Shown: positions 53,761-62,070 of the stretch, piece after piece | Numbering within the stretch: the stretch's first letter is position 1 | Layout: each line of letters opens with the position of its first letter | NCBI GenBank assembly: GCA_900542315.1 | Contig: UQMV01000005.1 | Coordinates: 1-64,000 of the forward strand | Source: an uncultured Collinsella sp. | GTDB taxonomy: Bacteria > Actinomycetota > Coriobacteriia > Coriobacteriales > Coriobacteriaceae | Reading direction: 5' to 3' | Length of the DNA stretch: 64,000 nucleotides | Notes under the pieces: model-generated | What the model was told of the DNA's origin: nothing | Databases searched by the model: none | What the model saw: the letters and a program-made list of their open reading frames with translations, nothing else | Program-made: the position numbers and the translations under genes

Positions 53761-55176
53761 TTATTGCAGCTGTTCTTGAAGAACGATGAGCGAATGAGGG
53801 CTCAGGTCGTCGTATTGAATGAGGACGCGAGATGAAGTGTTCTTAGTCGATGCCCGATCACCCGTCCACAGGCAATCGGCGATGTTGACATAGGAAATAC
53901 GAGCGTCAGCAAGAGCCTTCGCGAAACTCTCCCCCGCCTTGTCCTCGGCCAGGGCAACGGTACAGTAAAGGCCCGCGTCTGCATGCTCGATCGAGACCTC
54001 TCCTGCCGGAAATACCTTCCGCACAAGCGCCATCAGGCCATCACGCGCCTCGCGAGCACGAACGCGCACGCGGTTCACATGTCGCTCGTAATCACCCGAT
54101 TCCAGCAAACGCGCCAAAGCGACCTGGTCAACAGAGCTCACCGACGAGGCGTAGAAACCAAGGTTGCGCCTAAACCGCTCCATTAGCTCATCGGGCAACA
54201 CCATGTACGCCAAACGCAACGCCGATGAAAGGCTCTTCGAAAACGTATTGGTGTAGATAACCGACTGGGCGGCATCGATCGACGCGAGCGCGGGAATCGG
54301 CTTGCCGGCAAGGCGAAACTCACAATCAAAGTCATCTTCGATGAGATACCGACCTGGTCGCTCGGCGGCCCAGCTTAGAAGCGCATAGCGCCGCGCAATG
54401 CTCGTCACAAGGCCGGTCGGATACTGATGGGACGGCATCAGGTGAAGGACATCGGTCCCGCTTTTCTGCAGAATGCTCAAGTCCACGCCCTCATCATCCA
54501 ACGGGATATGTCGAACTTTGCAGCCCATAGCCTGATAGATGCGCGTCAGACGCAAATAGCCCGGGTCCTCAACGGCATACACCTTGTCAGCGCCAAGCAA
54601 CTGAACCAACATGGTATCGAGCAGCTGGGCGCCTGCACCGATAACAATGTTGTTGGGGTCGACATTCATACCCCTTGTCCCGCGCAGATGGTGAGCAATT
54701 GCGCGTCGCAGCCGAGCGGTGCCCTGCGCCGGTGCGGGCGAAAAGATTTCGCGCTCGTCTTCGAATGCCAGCGTCGCCCGTAGCACACTTTGCCAAAGCC
54801 GCGCCGCCTCCAAAGCGGAAGGAGAAAGTGCATCGAACAGCTCAACCTGTCCGTTGACATCATGCACGCTGGGGCCCACAGAGACGGCATCTCGGTCGAT
54901 GCCCTCCGTAGCCAAAGGCAAAACCGGTGCATCCGGAAGCTTGCAAGCGTAGTAGCCACGCCGCGGCTTTGAGCAAATATAGCCCTCGGCAAGTAACTGG
55001 CTATATGCATTCTCGATGGTAATGACACTGATTCCCAGATGACTGGCAAAGGCACGCTTAGACGGAAGATGCTCCCCCGCCGCAATACGTCCAGCAACAA
55101 TATCATCTCGAATTTGCTGGTAAACATACTCATAGAGCGATGCTTCGCCGCGTTTTTCCAAATTGTAGTCAAGCAT
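53761..55176 (-). CDS. pdxR: PdxR-like MocR-family regulator
   Basis: This 471-residue regulator has an N-terminal GntR-type winged helix (about residues 15-75: LPSKRAFASHLGISVITIENAYSQLLAEGY). A fold-type I aminotransferase domain follows, with PLP contacts in YLIEDDFDCEF and the Lys motif NTFSKSLSSALR. Divergence from pdxST identifies it as PdxR, which activates or represses PLP synthesis in response to PLP. ATG at 55176 follows AGGTGG; the open frame to 55209 begins with TTG and lacks a site. Two CTGACCTTAT direct repeats lie in the divergent intergenic region. Confidence 0.92.
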   Translation of the reverse strand: MLDYNLEKRGEASLYEYVYQQIRDDIVAGRIAAGEHLPSKRAFASHLGISVITIENAYSQLLAEGYICSKPRRGYYACKLPDAPVLPLATEGIDRDAVSVGPSVHDVNGQVELFDALSPSALEAARLWQSVLRATLAFEDEREIFSPAPAQGTARLRRAIAHHLRGTRGMNVDPNNIVIGAGAQLLDTMLVQLLGADKVYAVEDPGYLRLTRIYQAMGCKVRHIPLDDEGVDLSILQKSGTDVLHLMPSHQYPTGLVTSIARRYALLSWAAERPGRYLIEDDFDCEFRLAGKPIPALASIDAAQSVIYTNTFSKSLSSALRLAYMVLPDELMERFRRNLGFYASSVSSVDQVALARLLESGDYERHVNRVRVRAREARDGLMALVRKVFPAGEVSIEHADAGLYCTVALAEDKAGESFAKALADARISYVNIADCLWTGDRASTKNTSSRVLIQYDDLSPHSLIVLQEQLQ

Positions 55177-55187
55177 GAGTTTGCCAC

Positions 55188-55231
55188 CTGACCTTATCGG
55201 GCTGTTCAATCTGGTATTAAGCTGACCTTAT
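55188..55231. promoter_or_regulatory. Direct repeats CTGACCTTAT, probable PdxR operator
   Basis: CTGACCTTAT occurs at 55188-55197 and again at 55222-55231, 34 bp start to start, about three helical turns. Both copies are on the plus strand between divergent pdxR and pdxS. MocR regulators bind such direct repeats, and PdxR is expected to bind here. Confidence 0.65.
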
Positions 55232-55321
55232 TATTATCTCGAAAACTGAGTATTTTGCCATACCCAGCTCCCCGATAGGATGTTCCGTCAAGCAATGCAC
55301 ATGCCAACCAAGGGAGCAACC

Positions 55322-56212
55322 ATGGCAGAACAGACCAGCAAGGCCGATCGCGTCAAACTCAATCGCGAACTCGCGCAGATGCTCAAGGGCGGCGTCATCA
55401 TGGACGTCACCACGCCCGAGCAGGCACGCATCGCCGAGGAGGCGGGCGCCTGCGCCGTCATGGCACTCGAGCGCATTCCGGCCGACATCCGCGCCGCAGG
55501 CGGCGTCTCGCGCATGAGCGACCCCAAGATGATCAAGGGCATCCAGGAGGCCGTCTCCATCCCTGTTATGGCCAAGTGCCGCATCGGTCACATTGTCGAG
55601 GCGCAGGTCCTGCAGGCCATCGAGATCGATTACATCGACGAGTCCGAGGTTCTCTCCCCTGCCGATGACGTCTATCACATCGACAAGACCCAGTTTGACG
55701 TCCCGTTTGTCTGCGGCGCCCGCGATCTGGGCGAGGCGCTGCGCCGTGTTGCCGAGGGCGCCACGATGATTCGCACCAAGGGCGAGCCGGGCACGGGCGA
55801 CGTCGTTCAGGCCGTACGCCACATGCGCAAGATCCAAAAGCAGATCAGCGACGTTGTCGCCCTGCGCGACGATGAGCTCTTTGAGGCAGCCAAGCAACTG
55901 CAGGTTCCGGTCGAGCTGGTGCGCGAGGTCCATGCCACGGGAAAGCTTCCCGTCGTGAACTTTGCCGCCGGCGGCGTAGCGACCCCCGCCGACGCCGCGC
56001 TGATGATGCAGCTGGGCGCCGAAGGCGTCTTTGTCGGCTCGGGCATCTTTAAGAGCGGCGACCCCGCCAAGCGCGCTGCCGCCATCGTCAAGGCCGTGGC
56101 AAACTTCACCGATGCCAAACTCATCGCCGAGCTTTCGGAGGACCTGGGCGAGGCCATGGTGGGCATCAACGCCGACGAGATCGAGATTATCATGGAGGAG
56201 CGCGGGCGCTAG
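55322..56212 (+). CDS. pdxS: Pyridoxal 5'-phosphate synthase lyase subunit PdxS
   Basis: PdxS builds PLP from ribose-5-phosphate, glyceraldehyde-3-phosphate and ammonia supplied by PdxT. The 296-residue protein has the family text throughout: [48 protein letters not shown] carries the first catalytic Lys, and [30 protein letters not shown] forms the phosphate site. ATG at 55322 follows AAGGGAG. It is followed by pdxT 20 bases downstream. It is divergent from pdxR, which should control it. Confidence 0.97.
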   Translation: MAEQTSKADRVKLNRELAQMLKGGVIMDVTTPEQARIAEEAGACAVMALERIPADIRAAGGVSRMSDPKMIKGIQEAVSIPVMAKCRIGHIVEAQVLQAIEIDYIDESEVLSPADDVYHIDKTQFDVPFVCGARDLGEALRRVAEGATMIRTKGEPGTGDVVQAVRHMRKIQKQISDVVALRDDELFEAAKQLQVPVELVREVHATGKLPVVNFAAGGVATPADAALMMQLGAEGVFVGSGIFKSGDPAKRAAAIVKAVANFTDAKLIAELSEDLGEAMVGINADEIEIIMEERGR

Positions 56213-56232
56213 TCCAGCAGAAGGGATCGCAC

Positions 56233-56820
56233 ATGAGCGATTATGCAGACCAAACGGTCGCCGTGCTGGCGGTCCAAGGCGCTTTTGCCGAGCACGAGGC
56301 AAGACTATCCGAGCTGGGCGCACGTTGTATTGAGCTGAGGCAGGCGGCCGATTTGCAGCAGAACTTTGATCGCCTGGTCCTCCCTGGCGGCGAGTCCACC
56401 GTTCAAGGCAAGCTACTTGCCGAACTCGATATGCTCGAGGGGCTTCGCACCCGCATTGTTGAAGGCATGCCTGTATTGGGAACTTGCGCCGGCTTGATTC
56501 TGCTGGCGCACGACCTTGCCGCCCACGACGATAAGGGAACGCCGCGCCTGGCAACCATGGATGTGCTCGTTGAGCGCAATGCCTATGGCAGACAACTCGG
56601 CAGCTTTCGCACCAAGGGGCAGGTAGGCGGTATCGACGGTGAGGTGCCGCTGACGTTTATCCGCGCGCCCCGCATCGTCGAAGTGCACGGCGACGCCAAG
56701 GCCTTAGCGAAAGTCGACGGCCGTATCGTCGCCGCCCGCCAAAGCAACCAGCTCGGCGTAACCTTCCACCCCGAGCTCGACGACGATACCCGCCTCCACG
56801 AACTCTTCCTTCAGATGTAG
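56233..56820 (+). CDS. pdxT: Pyridoxal 5'-phosphate synthase glutaminase subunit PdxT
   Basis: This 195-residue class I glutaminase feeds ammonia to PdxS. It has VLAVQGAFAEHEARL at the start, PGGESTVQGKLL, the nucleophile Cys in LGTCAGLILLA, and His/Glu in GVTFHPEL near the C-terminus. ATG at 56233 follows AGAAGGGA. The order pdxS-pdxT is standard, and the product forms the PLP synthase complex. A 430-bp palindrome-rich gap follows. Confidence 0.96.
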   Translation: MSDYADQTVAVLAVQGAFAEHEARLSELGARCIELRQAADLQQNFDRLVLPGGESTVQGKLLAELDMLEGLRTRIVEGMPVLGTCAGLILLAHDLAAHDDKGTPRLATMDVLVERNAYGRQLGSFRTKGQVGGIDGEVPLTFIRAPRIVEVHGDAKALAKVDGRIVAARQSNQLGVTFHPELDDDTRLHELFLQM

Positions 56821-56860
56821 GAAGAGCAGAAACGAGCGTGGATTTTCGGACACATAACAA

Positions 56861-56928
56861 ATGAGAGTGGATAATCTCCCACTCTGAGCTTGAATGCAGG
56901 CTCAAACCGGGAGATTATCCACTCTCAT
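56861..56928. repeat. Perfect 20-bp inverted repeat
   Basis: ATGAGAGTGGATAATCTCCC (56861-56880) is matched exactly by its complement at 56909-56928, with a 28-base centre. No ORF lies inside. It is about 40 bases beyond pdxT and could act as a terminator, though it lacks a long U-run. Confidence 0.85.
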
Positions 56929-56943
56929 CCTATGCAGTCGTTA

Positions 56944-57008
56944 GGGACGTTCTTAAACGACTAGTCAAACAAGAACGTCCCCAATGACTAGTCGTTTAAG
57001 AACGTCCC
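56944..57008. repeat. Perfect 24-bp inverted repeat with repeated loop
   Basis: The 24-base left arm at 56944-56967, starting GGGACGTTCTTAAACGACTA, is matched exactly by its complement at 56985-57008. The 17-base loop itself contains AAGAACGTCCCC, the end of the right arm, as an internal partial copy. A foldback of this size is likely mobile or recombination-derived. Confidence 0.85.
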
Positions 57009-57090
57009 CAATGACTACCCCGATGCTTTGGCACCGACAGCGAAAACCCGCCAGAGCGAGGGAGGCCCTTTTGGGGCGAGATGACGCCAT

Positions 57091-57253
57091 AGGTTGAGCA
57101 TAAGTCAGCGAGCGGGTCGCATTTGAGGCAAGGTGACGTGAAACGAAAGGGCGCTGACCTTCTGGTCGCGCCCTTGAAGTTGAACGTCAGATTGTCCAAA
57201 TGCGGCCCGCGCAGCGTCGGCCCGTTACGGCGTTTGGTAAAACGCCGTAACTA
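57091..57253 (-). repeat. Structured intergenic element, copy 1 (about 160 bp)
   Basis: This element matches the copy at 60365-60527 along its length. Parts are an outer stem GCGGGTCGCATTTG / CAAATGCGGCCCGC with one G-T wobble, and a central near-identical hairpin AGGGCGCTGACC / GGTCGCGCCCT. A terminal 12-bp hairpin GTTACGGCGTTT / AAACGCCGTAAC touches the stop codon of the RGG-protein gene. Arms differ from copy 2 by paired changes. It lies in the 3' region of a minus-strand gene and the 3' flank of pdxT. No ORF is supported. Confidence 0.75.
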
Positions 57254-58162
57254 AAAGCGGTTGCCGCGAAAGCCGCCGCCGTTGCGGCCGCCGCGATCGC
57301 CACCGCGACCGCCGCGGTCGTTACCGCGGTTGCCGCCGAAGCCGCCACGGTTGCCACCGCGATCGCCATAGCCACCACGGTTGCCGCCAAAGCCGCCGCG
57401 ACCGCCGCGGTCGCCGCCACGGTCACCAAAGCCGCCACGGCCACCGCGATCGCCACCGCGACCGCCGCGGTCACCACCACGGCCACCGCGATCGCCAAAG
57501 CCGCCGCGACCGCCACGGTCGCCGCCACGGCCACCGCGATCGTCGCGACCGCCGCGAGGACCGCGGTCCTCGTCCAGGCCCATGGCGACGAGCGGAGCGA
57601 TGACCTTATCGAGAGCGGTCATCAGCTCGGTGGCCTCCTCGTAAGAAAGCTCGGGCAGGAGCTTCTCCTTCTTGTTGGCAAGCTCGACCAGGCCCTCAGC
57701 GGCATCCTCGGCAGCGAAGACAACGATCTTGCGCATATCGCCCTCGGCGTCGTCGATGCGGCCGACCAGATCGGCAGCCTCGGCCTCGGCCATCAGGCCA
57801 TCGAGCTCACGAAGGCGCATGCCCAGCAGGTCGGACATTTCCTTCTGCTCCATCTTGGGCTTGAGGTCAAGAAGCTTGATGGCGCGCTCGATGTTCGCCA
57901 TGCGCTCGGCCTTGGCCTCCTCCTCCTTGGAAATAGCAAAGCGACGGCTACGCAGCAGGCGGGCGGCCTTCTGCATCTTGTCCATCAGCTCTTCGTCATC
58001 GTAATCAACGGCGGCCTCGACAACCTCGGCCTCCTCCTCGGCGGAAACCTCGTCAGCAGCCTCAACCTCGGCAGCTTCGGTCTCCACGGTCTCGACTGCC
58101 TCAACCTCGGCAGCCACGGTCTCGTTCTCGGTCTCGTTCATGATCTCTTCGTTCTCGGACAT
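57251..58162 (-). CDS. Winged-helix-like protein with acidic N-terminus and RGG-repeat tail
   Basis: This 303-residue protein has three parts. Residues 1-60 are strongly acidic, mainly Glu, Ala and Val. Residues about 60-190 are helical and resemble a MarR-like winged helix (AIKLLDLKPKMEQKEMSDLLGMRLRELDGLMAEAEAADLVGRI). From about 198 to the end, nearly 100 residues consist of GGRGG, DRGG and GFGG repeats with Arg, typical of RNA-binding or condensate-forming RGG tails. The gene's codon-level repeats are GC-rich and tandem. ATG at 58162 follows GAAGGAG. It is probably an RNA/DNA-associated regulator. Function is unproven. Confidence 0.8.
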   Translation of the reverse strand: MSENEEIMNETENETVAAEVEAVETVETEAAEVEAADEVSAEEEAEVVEAAVDYDDEELMDKMQKAARLLRSRRFAISKEEEAKAERMANIERAIKLLDLKPKMEQKEMSDLLGMRLRELDGLMAEAEAADLVGRIDDAEGDMRKIVVFAAEDAAEGLVELANKKEKLLPELSYEEATELMTALDKVIAPLVAMGLDEDRGPRGGRDDRGGRGGDRGGRGGFGDRGGRGGDRGGRGGDRGGRGGFGDRGGDRGGRGGFGGNRGGYGDRGGNRGGFGGNRGNDRGGRGGDRGGRNGGGFRGNRF

Positions 58163-58314
58163 GAGACTCCTTCTTGGCCCTCTCGGGCATCATCGCCCCA
58201 TTCGCGGGGCCCGTCGCGCACTCTTTGCGCTTTAAACATTCATGCCTCTCGGCAAAACGTCCATTAGTTTATGGTGTCGCCATCCAATCTAGCTGCAGAA
58301 TCTATGTGCACACA

Positions 58315-59730
58315 TTAATGCGACATGTGCGACTCGCGACGAGCGTACACCAGTGACGCCACGAACCCGACCACGGCAATTACAGCCGCCACACGCACGG
58401 CAGTTGCAAATCCAATCGCCTGGGCAACGTCCGTCGCAGCGCCAGCGGTGCCGGCAGTCGCCGCAGAACTCGAGAGCAAGCCGATAAACAGCGACGGGCC
58501 AAACGATGCGGCAATCATGTTCCACGTGTTGAGCAATGCCGTTCCGTGAGGATGCTCAGCGGCAGGAAGCGTCTCCAAGCCGGCCGTCTGCGAGGGGCTC
58601 AGCACCAGGCCGACTCCGGCATACACCACAACGGTCAGCGCCACGACGACGCCGATGTTCATGCTTGCCGCCGTCATCGAGATTGCAGTCTGCCCCACGG
58701 CAATCAGGGCAAAGCCGACCGGCAGCAGCGGCCATGCGCCACGGGCGTCCATCACGCGTCCGCCCACAATCGAGGTCACGGCGTTGCAGGCAATCGCCGG
58801 CAAAATGAGCAGGCCCGCAACAAGTGCGGTCATGCCGTAGGCACCTTCAAAATAGAGCGGCAACAAAACACTCATCGAGAACGTCGTCATCATCGACACC
58901 ACCACAAGCAGGCACGCAGGCCAAAAGCGAACGCTCGCCATGGGACGCACGTTAAGCACCGGATGCTCGAGCTTGAGCTGACGGGCCGCAAACAGGCCGA
59001 GCAGCACAACGGCAGCGAAAAGCGCCACGACACCGGCAATCAGATTGGTCGAGAACTCACCCACGGAATACACAAACGCCGTAATGCCGGCAGCGAGCAA
59101 AACAACCGACAGAATGTCAAGCGTGGTGTTCGAGCGCTCTCCGACATTCTGGACATGCTTTACGCCCGCCGCAGCGACCGCAATGCCACCCACCAGCGGC
59201 ACTACGAACACCGCCCTCCAGCCAAATAACGTGCACATAAGACCGCTAATCACGGGTCCAAACGCCGGTCCTAGCGTAATGCAGGCACCGCCCAGGCTCA
59301 GATACAGACCAAGTTTCTCGCGCGGGGCGCAAGACAGCACCACGTTCATCATGAGCGGGAACAAGATGCCCGATCCCGCAGCCTGCAAAATACGGCTTGG
59401 CAGCAAAACGCTAAACGACGGAGCGACCAGACACAGAACTTCGCCGGCGACCATGCATCCGCATGCGAAAAACAGCAGCTTGCGCGTCGAGAAACGACCG
59501 GAAAGAAAGGCCATGATGGCCGTAAAGATCGACGTCACGATCATATAGCCCGAAACAAGCCACTGCGCCGCGGTGGCACTCACCGAAAAGGCCGCCATGA
59601 TGTCGTGCAACGCCACGTTAATGATGTTCTCGTTAAACGCGGCAACAAAGGCCGCGATATACATTACGGCGAGAAACGCCGAAGTGGCCGATGGCGCTAC
59701 TTGAACTTGTTGCTGAGATTTGCTCCCCAT
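58315..59730 (-). CDS. MFS multidrug-type transporter (DHA2-like)
   Basis: This 471-residue major facilitator has about 12-14 hydrophobic helices. Antiporter-type text includes AAFNENIINVALHDIMAAF at helix 1, QWLVSGYMIVTSIFTAIMAFLSGRFSTRKLL (motif A region) and LGPAFGPVISGLM (motif C). ATG at 59730 follows GAGGAAGG; the frame extending to 59847 has no site and non-family residues. It probably exports drugs or metabolites using the proton gradient. Substrate is unknown. The adjacent peptide deformylase gene is divergent. Confidence 0.9.
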   Translation of the reverse strand: MGSKSQQQVQVAPSATSAFLAVMYIAAFVAAFNENIINVALHDIMAAFSVSATAAQWLVSGYMIVTSIFTAIMAFLSGRFSTRKLLFFACGCMVAGEVLCLVAPSFSVLLPSRILQAAGSGILFPLMMNVVLSCAPREKLGLYLSLGGACITLGPAFGPVISGLMCTLFGWRAVFVVPLVGGIAVAAAGVKHVQNVGERSNTTLDILSVVLLAAGITAFVYSVGEFSTNLIAGVVALFAAVVLLGLFAARQLKLEHPVLNVRPMASVRFWPACLLVVVSMMTTFSMSVLLPLYFEGAYGMTALVAGLLILPAIACNAVTSIVGGRVMDARGAWPLLPVGFALIAVGQTAISMTAASMNIGVVVALTVVVYAGVGLVLSPSQTAGLETLPAAEHPHGTALLNTWNMIAASFGPSLFIGLLSSSAATAGTAGAATDVAQAIGFATAVRVAAVIAVVGFVASLVYARRESHMSH

Positions 59731-59934
59731 GCATTTCCTTCCTCTTGGAACGACAGTCGTATCGCCCCAGAGGAACAGTCCAGGGCGAGGATGAGCCCTA
59801 GACTTACGCCAGACGCCGCACGCGACGAGTCTGGCAACATGGTCCAACGTCGAAAGATTGTAACGCGTACGTACAGCTTGCCTTCCGCGCTATTATTAAA
59901 AGTCCACGAAAGCATGAGACATGAGGAGCCCGCC

Positions 59935-60345
59935 ATGATCAAACCCATCATGAAATCCGAGTTCTTTTTGCGCCTGCCATCCGAAGACGCGGGCCCCGAT
60001 GACGCCGTGACCGGGCAGGACCTCCTGGATACGCTCCATGAGCATGAGCACGAGTGCGTGGGGCTCGCCGCCAACATGATCGGCGTGCGTAAACGCATCG
60101 TCTGCGTAAAGGACGGCAACAGGGTGCTCCTGATGTACAACCCTCAAATTCTTGAGCAGGTCAACGCCTATCAGACGAGCGAAGGATGCCTCTCGCTGAC
60201 CGGCGAGCGTCCCTGTACCCGCTATCGCCGCATTAAGGTTGAGTATTTGGACGAGAACTTTGTCCACCGCATCAAAAACTTCTCAGGCTACACCGCCGAG
60301 ATCATCCAACACGAAATCGACCACTGCAACGGGATTGTTATTTAG
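59935..60345 (+). CDS. def: Short peptide deformylase
   Basis: This 136-residue peptide deformylase removes the N-formyl group from nascent proteins. All three motifs are present: GLAANMIG (43-50, for GxGLAAxQ), EGCLSL (83-88, with the metal Cys) and HEIDH (126-130). It is shorter than the usual 150-190 residues, matching the clostridial/actinobacterial short form, and the C-terminus ends just after HCNGIVI. ATG at 59935 follows GAGGAG; the frame from 59605 overlaps the MFS gene and is rejected. A copy-2 structured element follows. Confidence 0.9.
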   Translation: MIKPIMKSEFFLRLPSEDAGPDDAVTGQDLLDTLHEHEHECVGLAANMIGVRKRIVCVKDGNRVLLMYNPQILEQVNAYQTSEGCLSLTGERPCTRYRRIKVEYLDENFVHRIKNFSGYTAEIIQHEIDHCNGIVI

Positions 60346-60364
60346 ACAGCCAGGGTAACGATGC

Positions 60365-60527
60365 AGGTTGAGCACACGACAGCGAGCGAGCCGCATTTGC
60401 GCCAAGGTGACGTGAAATGAGAGGGCGCTGACCTTCTGGTCGCGCCCTCGAAATTGAACGTCAGATTGGCGTGAATGCGGCTCGCGTAGCGTCAAGCGGT
60501 CCGCCGTTCGGTAGAACGGCGGAACTA
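60365..60527 (-). repeat. Structured intergenic element, copy 2 (about 160 bp)
   Basis: This is the partner of copy 1 at 57091-57253. The outer stem starts GCGAGCCGCATT and its partner ends AATGCGGCTCGC; it runs 20 bp with two G-T wobbles. A central hairpin AGGGCGCTGACC / GGTCGCGCCCT follows, then a terminal stem TCCGCCGTTC / GAACGGCGGA. Where arms differ from copy 1, both sides change together. It lies just 3' of the HTH-aminotransferase gene on the minus strand and follows def on the plus strand. Confidence 0.75.
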
Positions 60528-60528
60528 A

Positions 60529-62049
60529 TTAGGACTGGCGATAATGGTCAAAGAAGTCGGCGAGGTCTTCGAGGGACTCTTTGAGTACTTCCATGCGCGG
60601 CAGGTACACGATGCGGAAGTGGTCGGGCTCAGCCCAGTTGAAGCCGCCGCCGCGCGTGATCAGGATCTTCTTCTCGTGCAGCAGGTCAAGGGCGAACTGC
60701 TCGTCATCGGTGATGTTGAACTTCTTCACATCCATCTTGGGGAAGATGTAGAACGCCGCACGCGGCTTAACCACCGAGATGCCGTCAATCTTGTTGAGCG
60801 CCTCATACACAAAGTTGCGCTGCTCGTAGACACGGCCGCCGGGACGGATGTAGTCGTTAACGGACTGATGACCACCAAGTGCCGTCTGAACGATCGACTG
60901 AGCCGGCACGTTGGAGCACAGGCGCATGTTGGAGAGCATGTTGATGCCCATGATAAAGTCGCTCATGCAGCGCTGGTTGCCCGAAAGCACCATCCAGCCA
61001 ATGCGATAGCCCGCGATCATGTGCGACTTGGAAAGGCCGCTAAAGGTGACGCAGGGCAGATCGGGAGCGAGCGAGGCAATCGAGACGTGCTCGTAGCCGT
61101 CCATGCACAGGCGGTCGTAGATCTCATCGGCAAAGATCATCAGCTGATGCCTGCGTGCAACCTCGATGATGCCCTCGAGCACCTCGCGCGGATAAACGGA
61201 ACCCGTGGGGTTGTTGGGGTTGATGATGACGAGGGCTTTGGTCGCACTCGTGATCTTGGACTCCATATCCTCCAGGTCGGGATACCAATCCGCCTGCTCA
61301 TCACACAGATAATGTACGGGATGACCGCCGGCAAGGGTTGCGCACGCCGTCCAGAGCGGATAGTCGGGGCTGGGGATCAGAATCTCGTCGCCATTGTCGA
61401 GCAACGCGTTCATCGAAAGCTGAATGAGCTCGGACACGCCGTTGCCCGTGTAGATGTGCTCCATCTGAACATTGGGCAGGCCCTTGATCTGCGAGTACTG
61501 CATAATCGCCTTGCGCGCGGAGAACAGGCCGCGCGAGTTGGAATAGCCTTCGCAGTCGGGCAGCTGCTGGCGCATGTCCTTGATGACCTCATCGGGCGTG
61601 CGGAAACCGAAGGGCGCCGGGTTGCCGATATTGAGCTTGAGGATGCGCTCGCCCTCGTCCTCCATACGGGCGGCCTCGTCGACGACGGGACCGCGCACGT
61701 CATACAGGACGTTATCGAGCTTGGTGGATTTAGAAAAAGTACGCATGGTGGTGCTCCTTGCAATTTGAGCTGAGGGATGGGGTTCGGGCTTGGAAACGTT
61801 GCGGGACGATGATGCCTCGCCCTGATCGGCGTCACCGGCGAGCAGCCAGGTAACATCGACCTCCAAGATGCGGGCGAGCAGCTCTGCCACGTCGCGCCGC
61901 GGAATCGTCTTGCCGCTCACATATTGGCTCATCTGACTCTTGCCGAGTTTTTTGCCGAGCATCTCCGATGCGCGGATTACGTCCGACTGGCGAACGTCGC
62001 GATCGGACATAGCCTGTCGCAGGCGATTACTAAACGTCTCTTGGGCCAC
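60529..62049 (-). CDS. XRE HTH domain fused to AlaT-type aminotransferase
   Basis: This 506-residue fusion begins with a lambda-repressor-like HTH (RLRQAMSDRDVRQSDVIRASEMLGKKLGKSQMSQYVSGKTIPRRDVAELLARILEV, about residues 8-65). A linker follows, then a class I/II aminotransferase (about 100-506) close to alanine aminotransferase AlaT. PLP motifs are NPNNPTGSVYP, FADEIYDRL and FSGLSKSHMIAGYRIGW with the Schiff-base Lys. A GTG start at 62049 follows AAGGAGG. Four GTTCAATTT boxes upstream, including a 20-bp palindrome, suggest autoregulation linked to amino-acid state. Confidence 0.9.
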   Translation of the reverse strand: MAQETFSNRLRQAMSDRDVRQSDVIRASEMLGKKLGKSQMSQYVSGKTIPRRDVAELLARILEVDVTWLLAGDADQGEASSSRNVSKPEPHPSAQIARSTTMRTFSKSTKLDNVLYDVRGPVVDEAARMEDEGERILKLNIGNPAPFGFRTPDEVIKDMRQQLPDCEGYSNSRGLFSARKAIMQYSQIKGLPNVQMEHIYTGNGVSELIQLSMNALLDNGDEILIPSPDYPLWTACATLAGGHPVHYLCDEQADWYPDLEDMESKITSATKALVIINPNNPTGSVYPREVLEGIIEVARRHQLMIFADEIYDRLCMDGYEHVSIASLAPDLPCVTFSGLSKSHMIAGYRIGWMVLSGNQRCMSDFIMGINMLSNMRLCSNVPAQSIVQTALGGHQSVNDYIRPGGRVYEQRNFVYEALNKIDGISVVKPRAAFYIFPKMDVKKFNITDDEQFALDLLHEKKILITRGGGFNWAEPDHFRIVYLPRMEVLKESLEDLADFFDHYRQS

Positions 62050-62070
62050 AGGAACCTCCTTGCTGGCAAA

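Noticed and set aside
57381..57644. Proline-rich (PPRPPRSPP) plus-strand frame
   Set aside because: It is the complement of the GGRGG-encoding tandem repeats of the minus-strand gene, not a separate protein. The DNA repeats are codon repeats and not a CRISPR array, since unit length and spacing are irregular.
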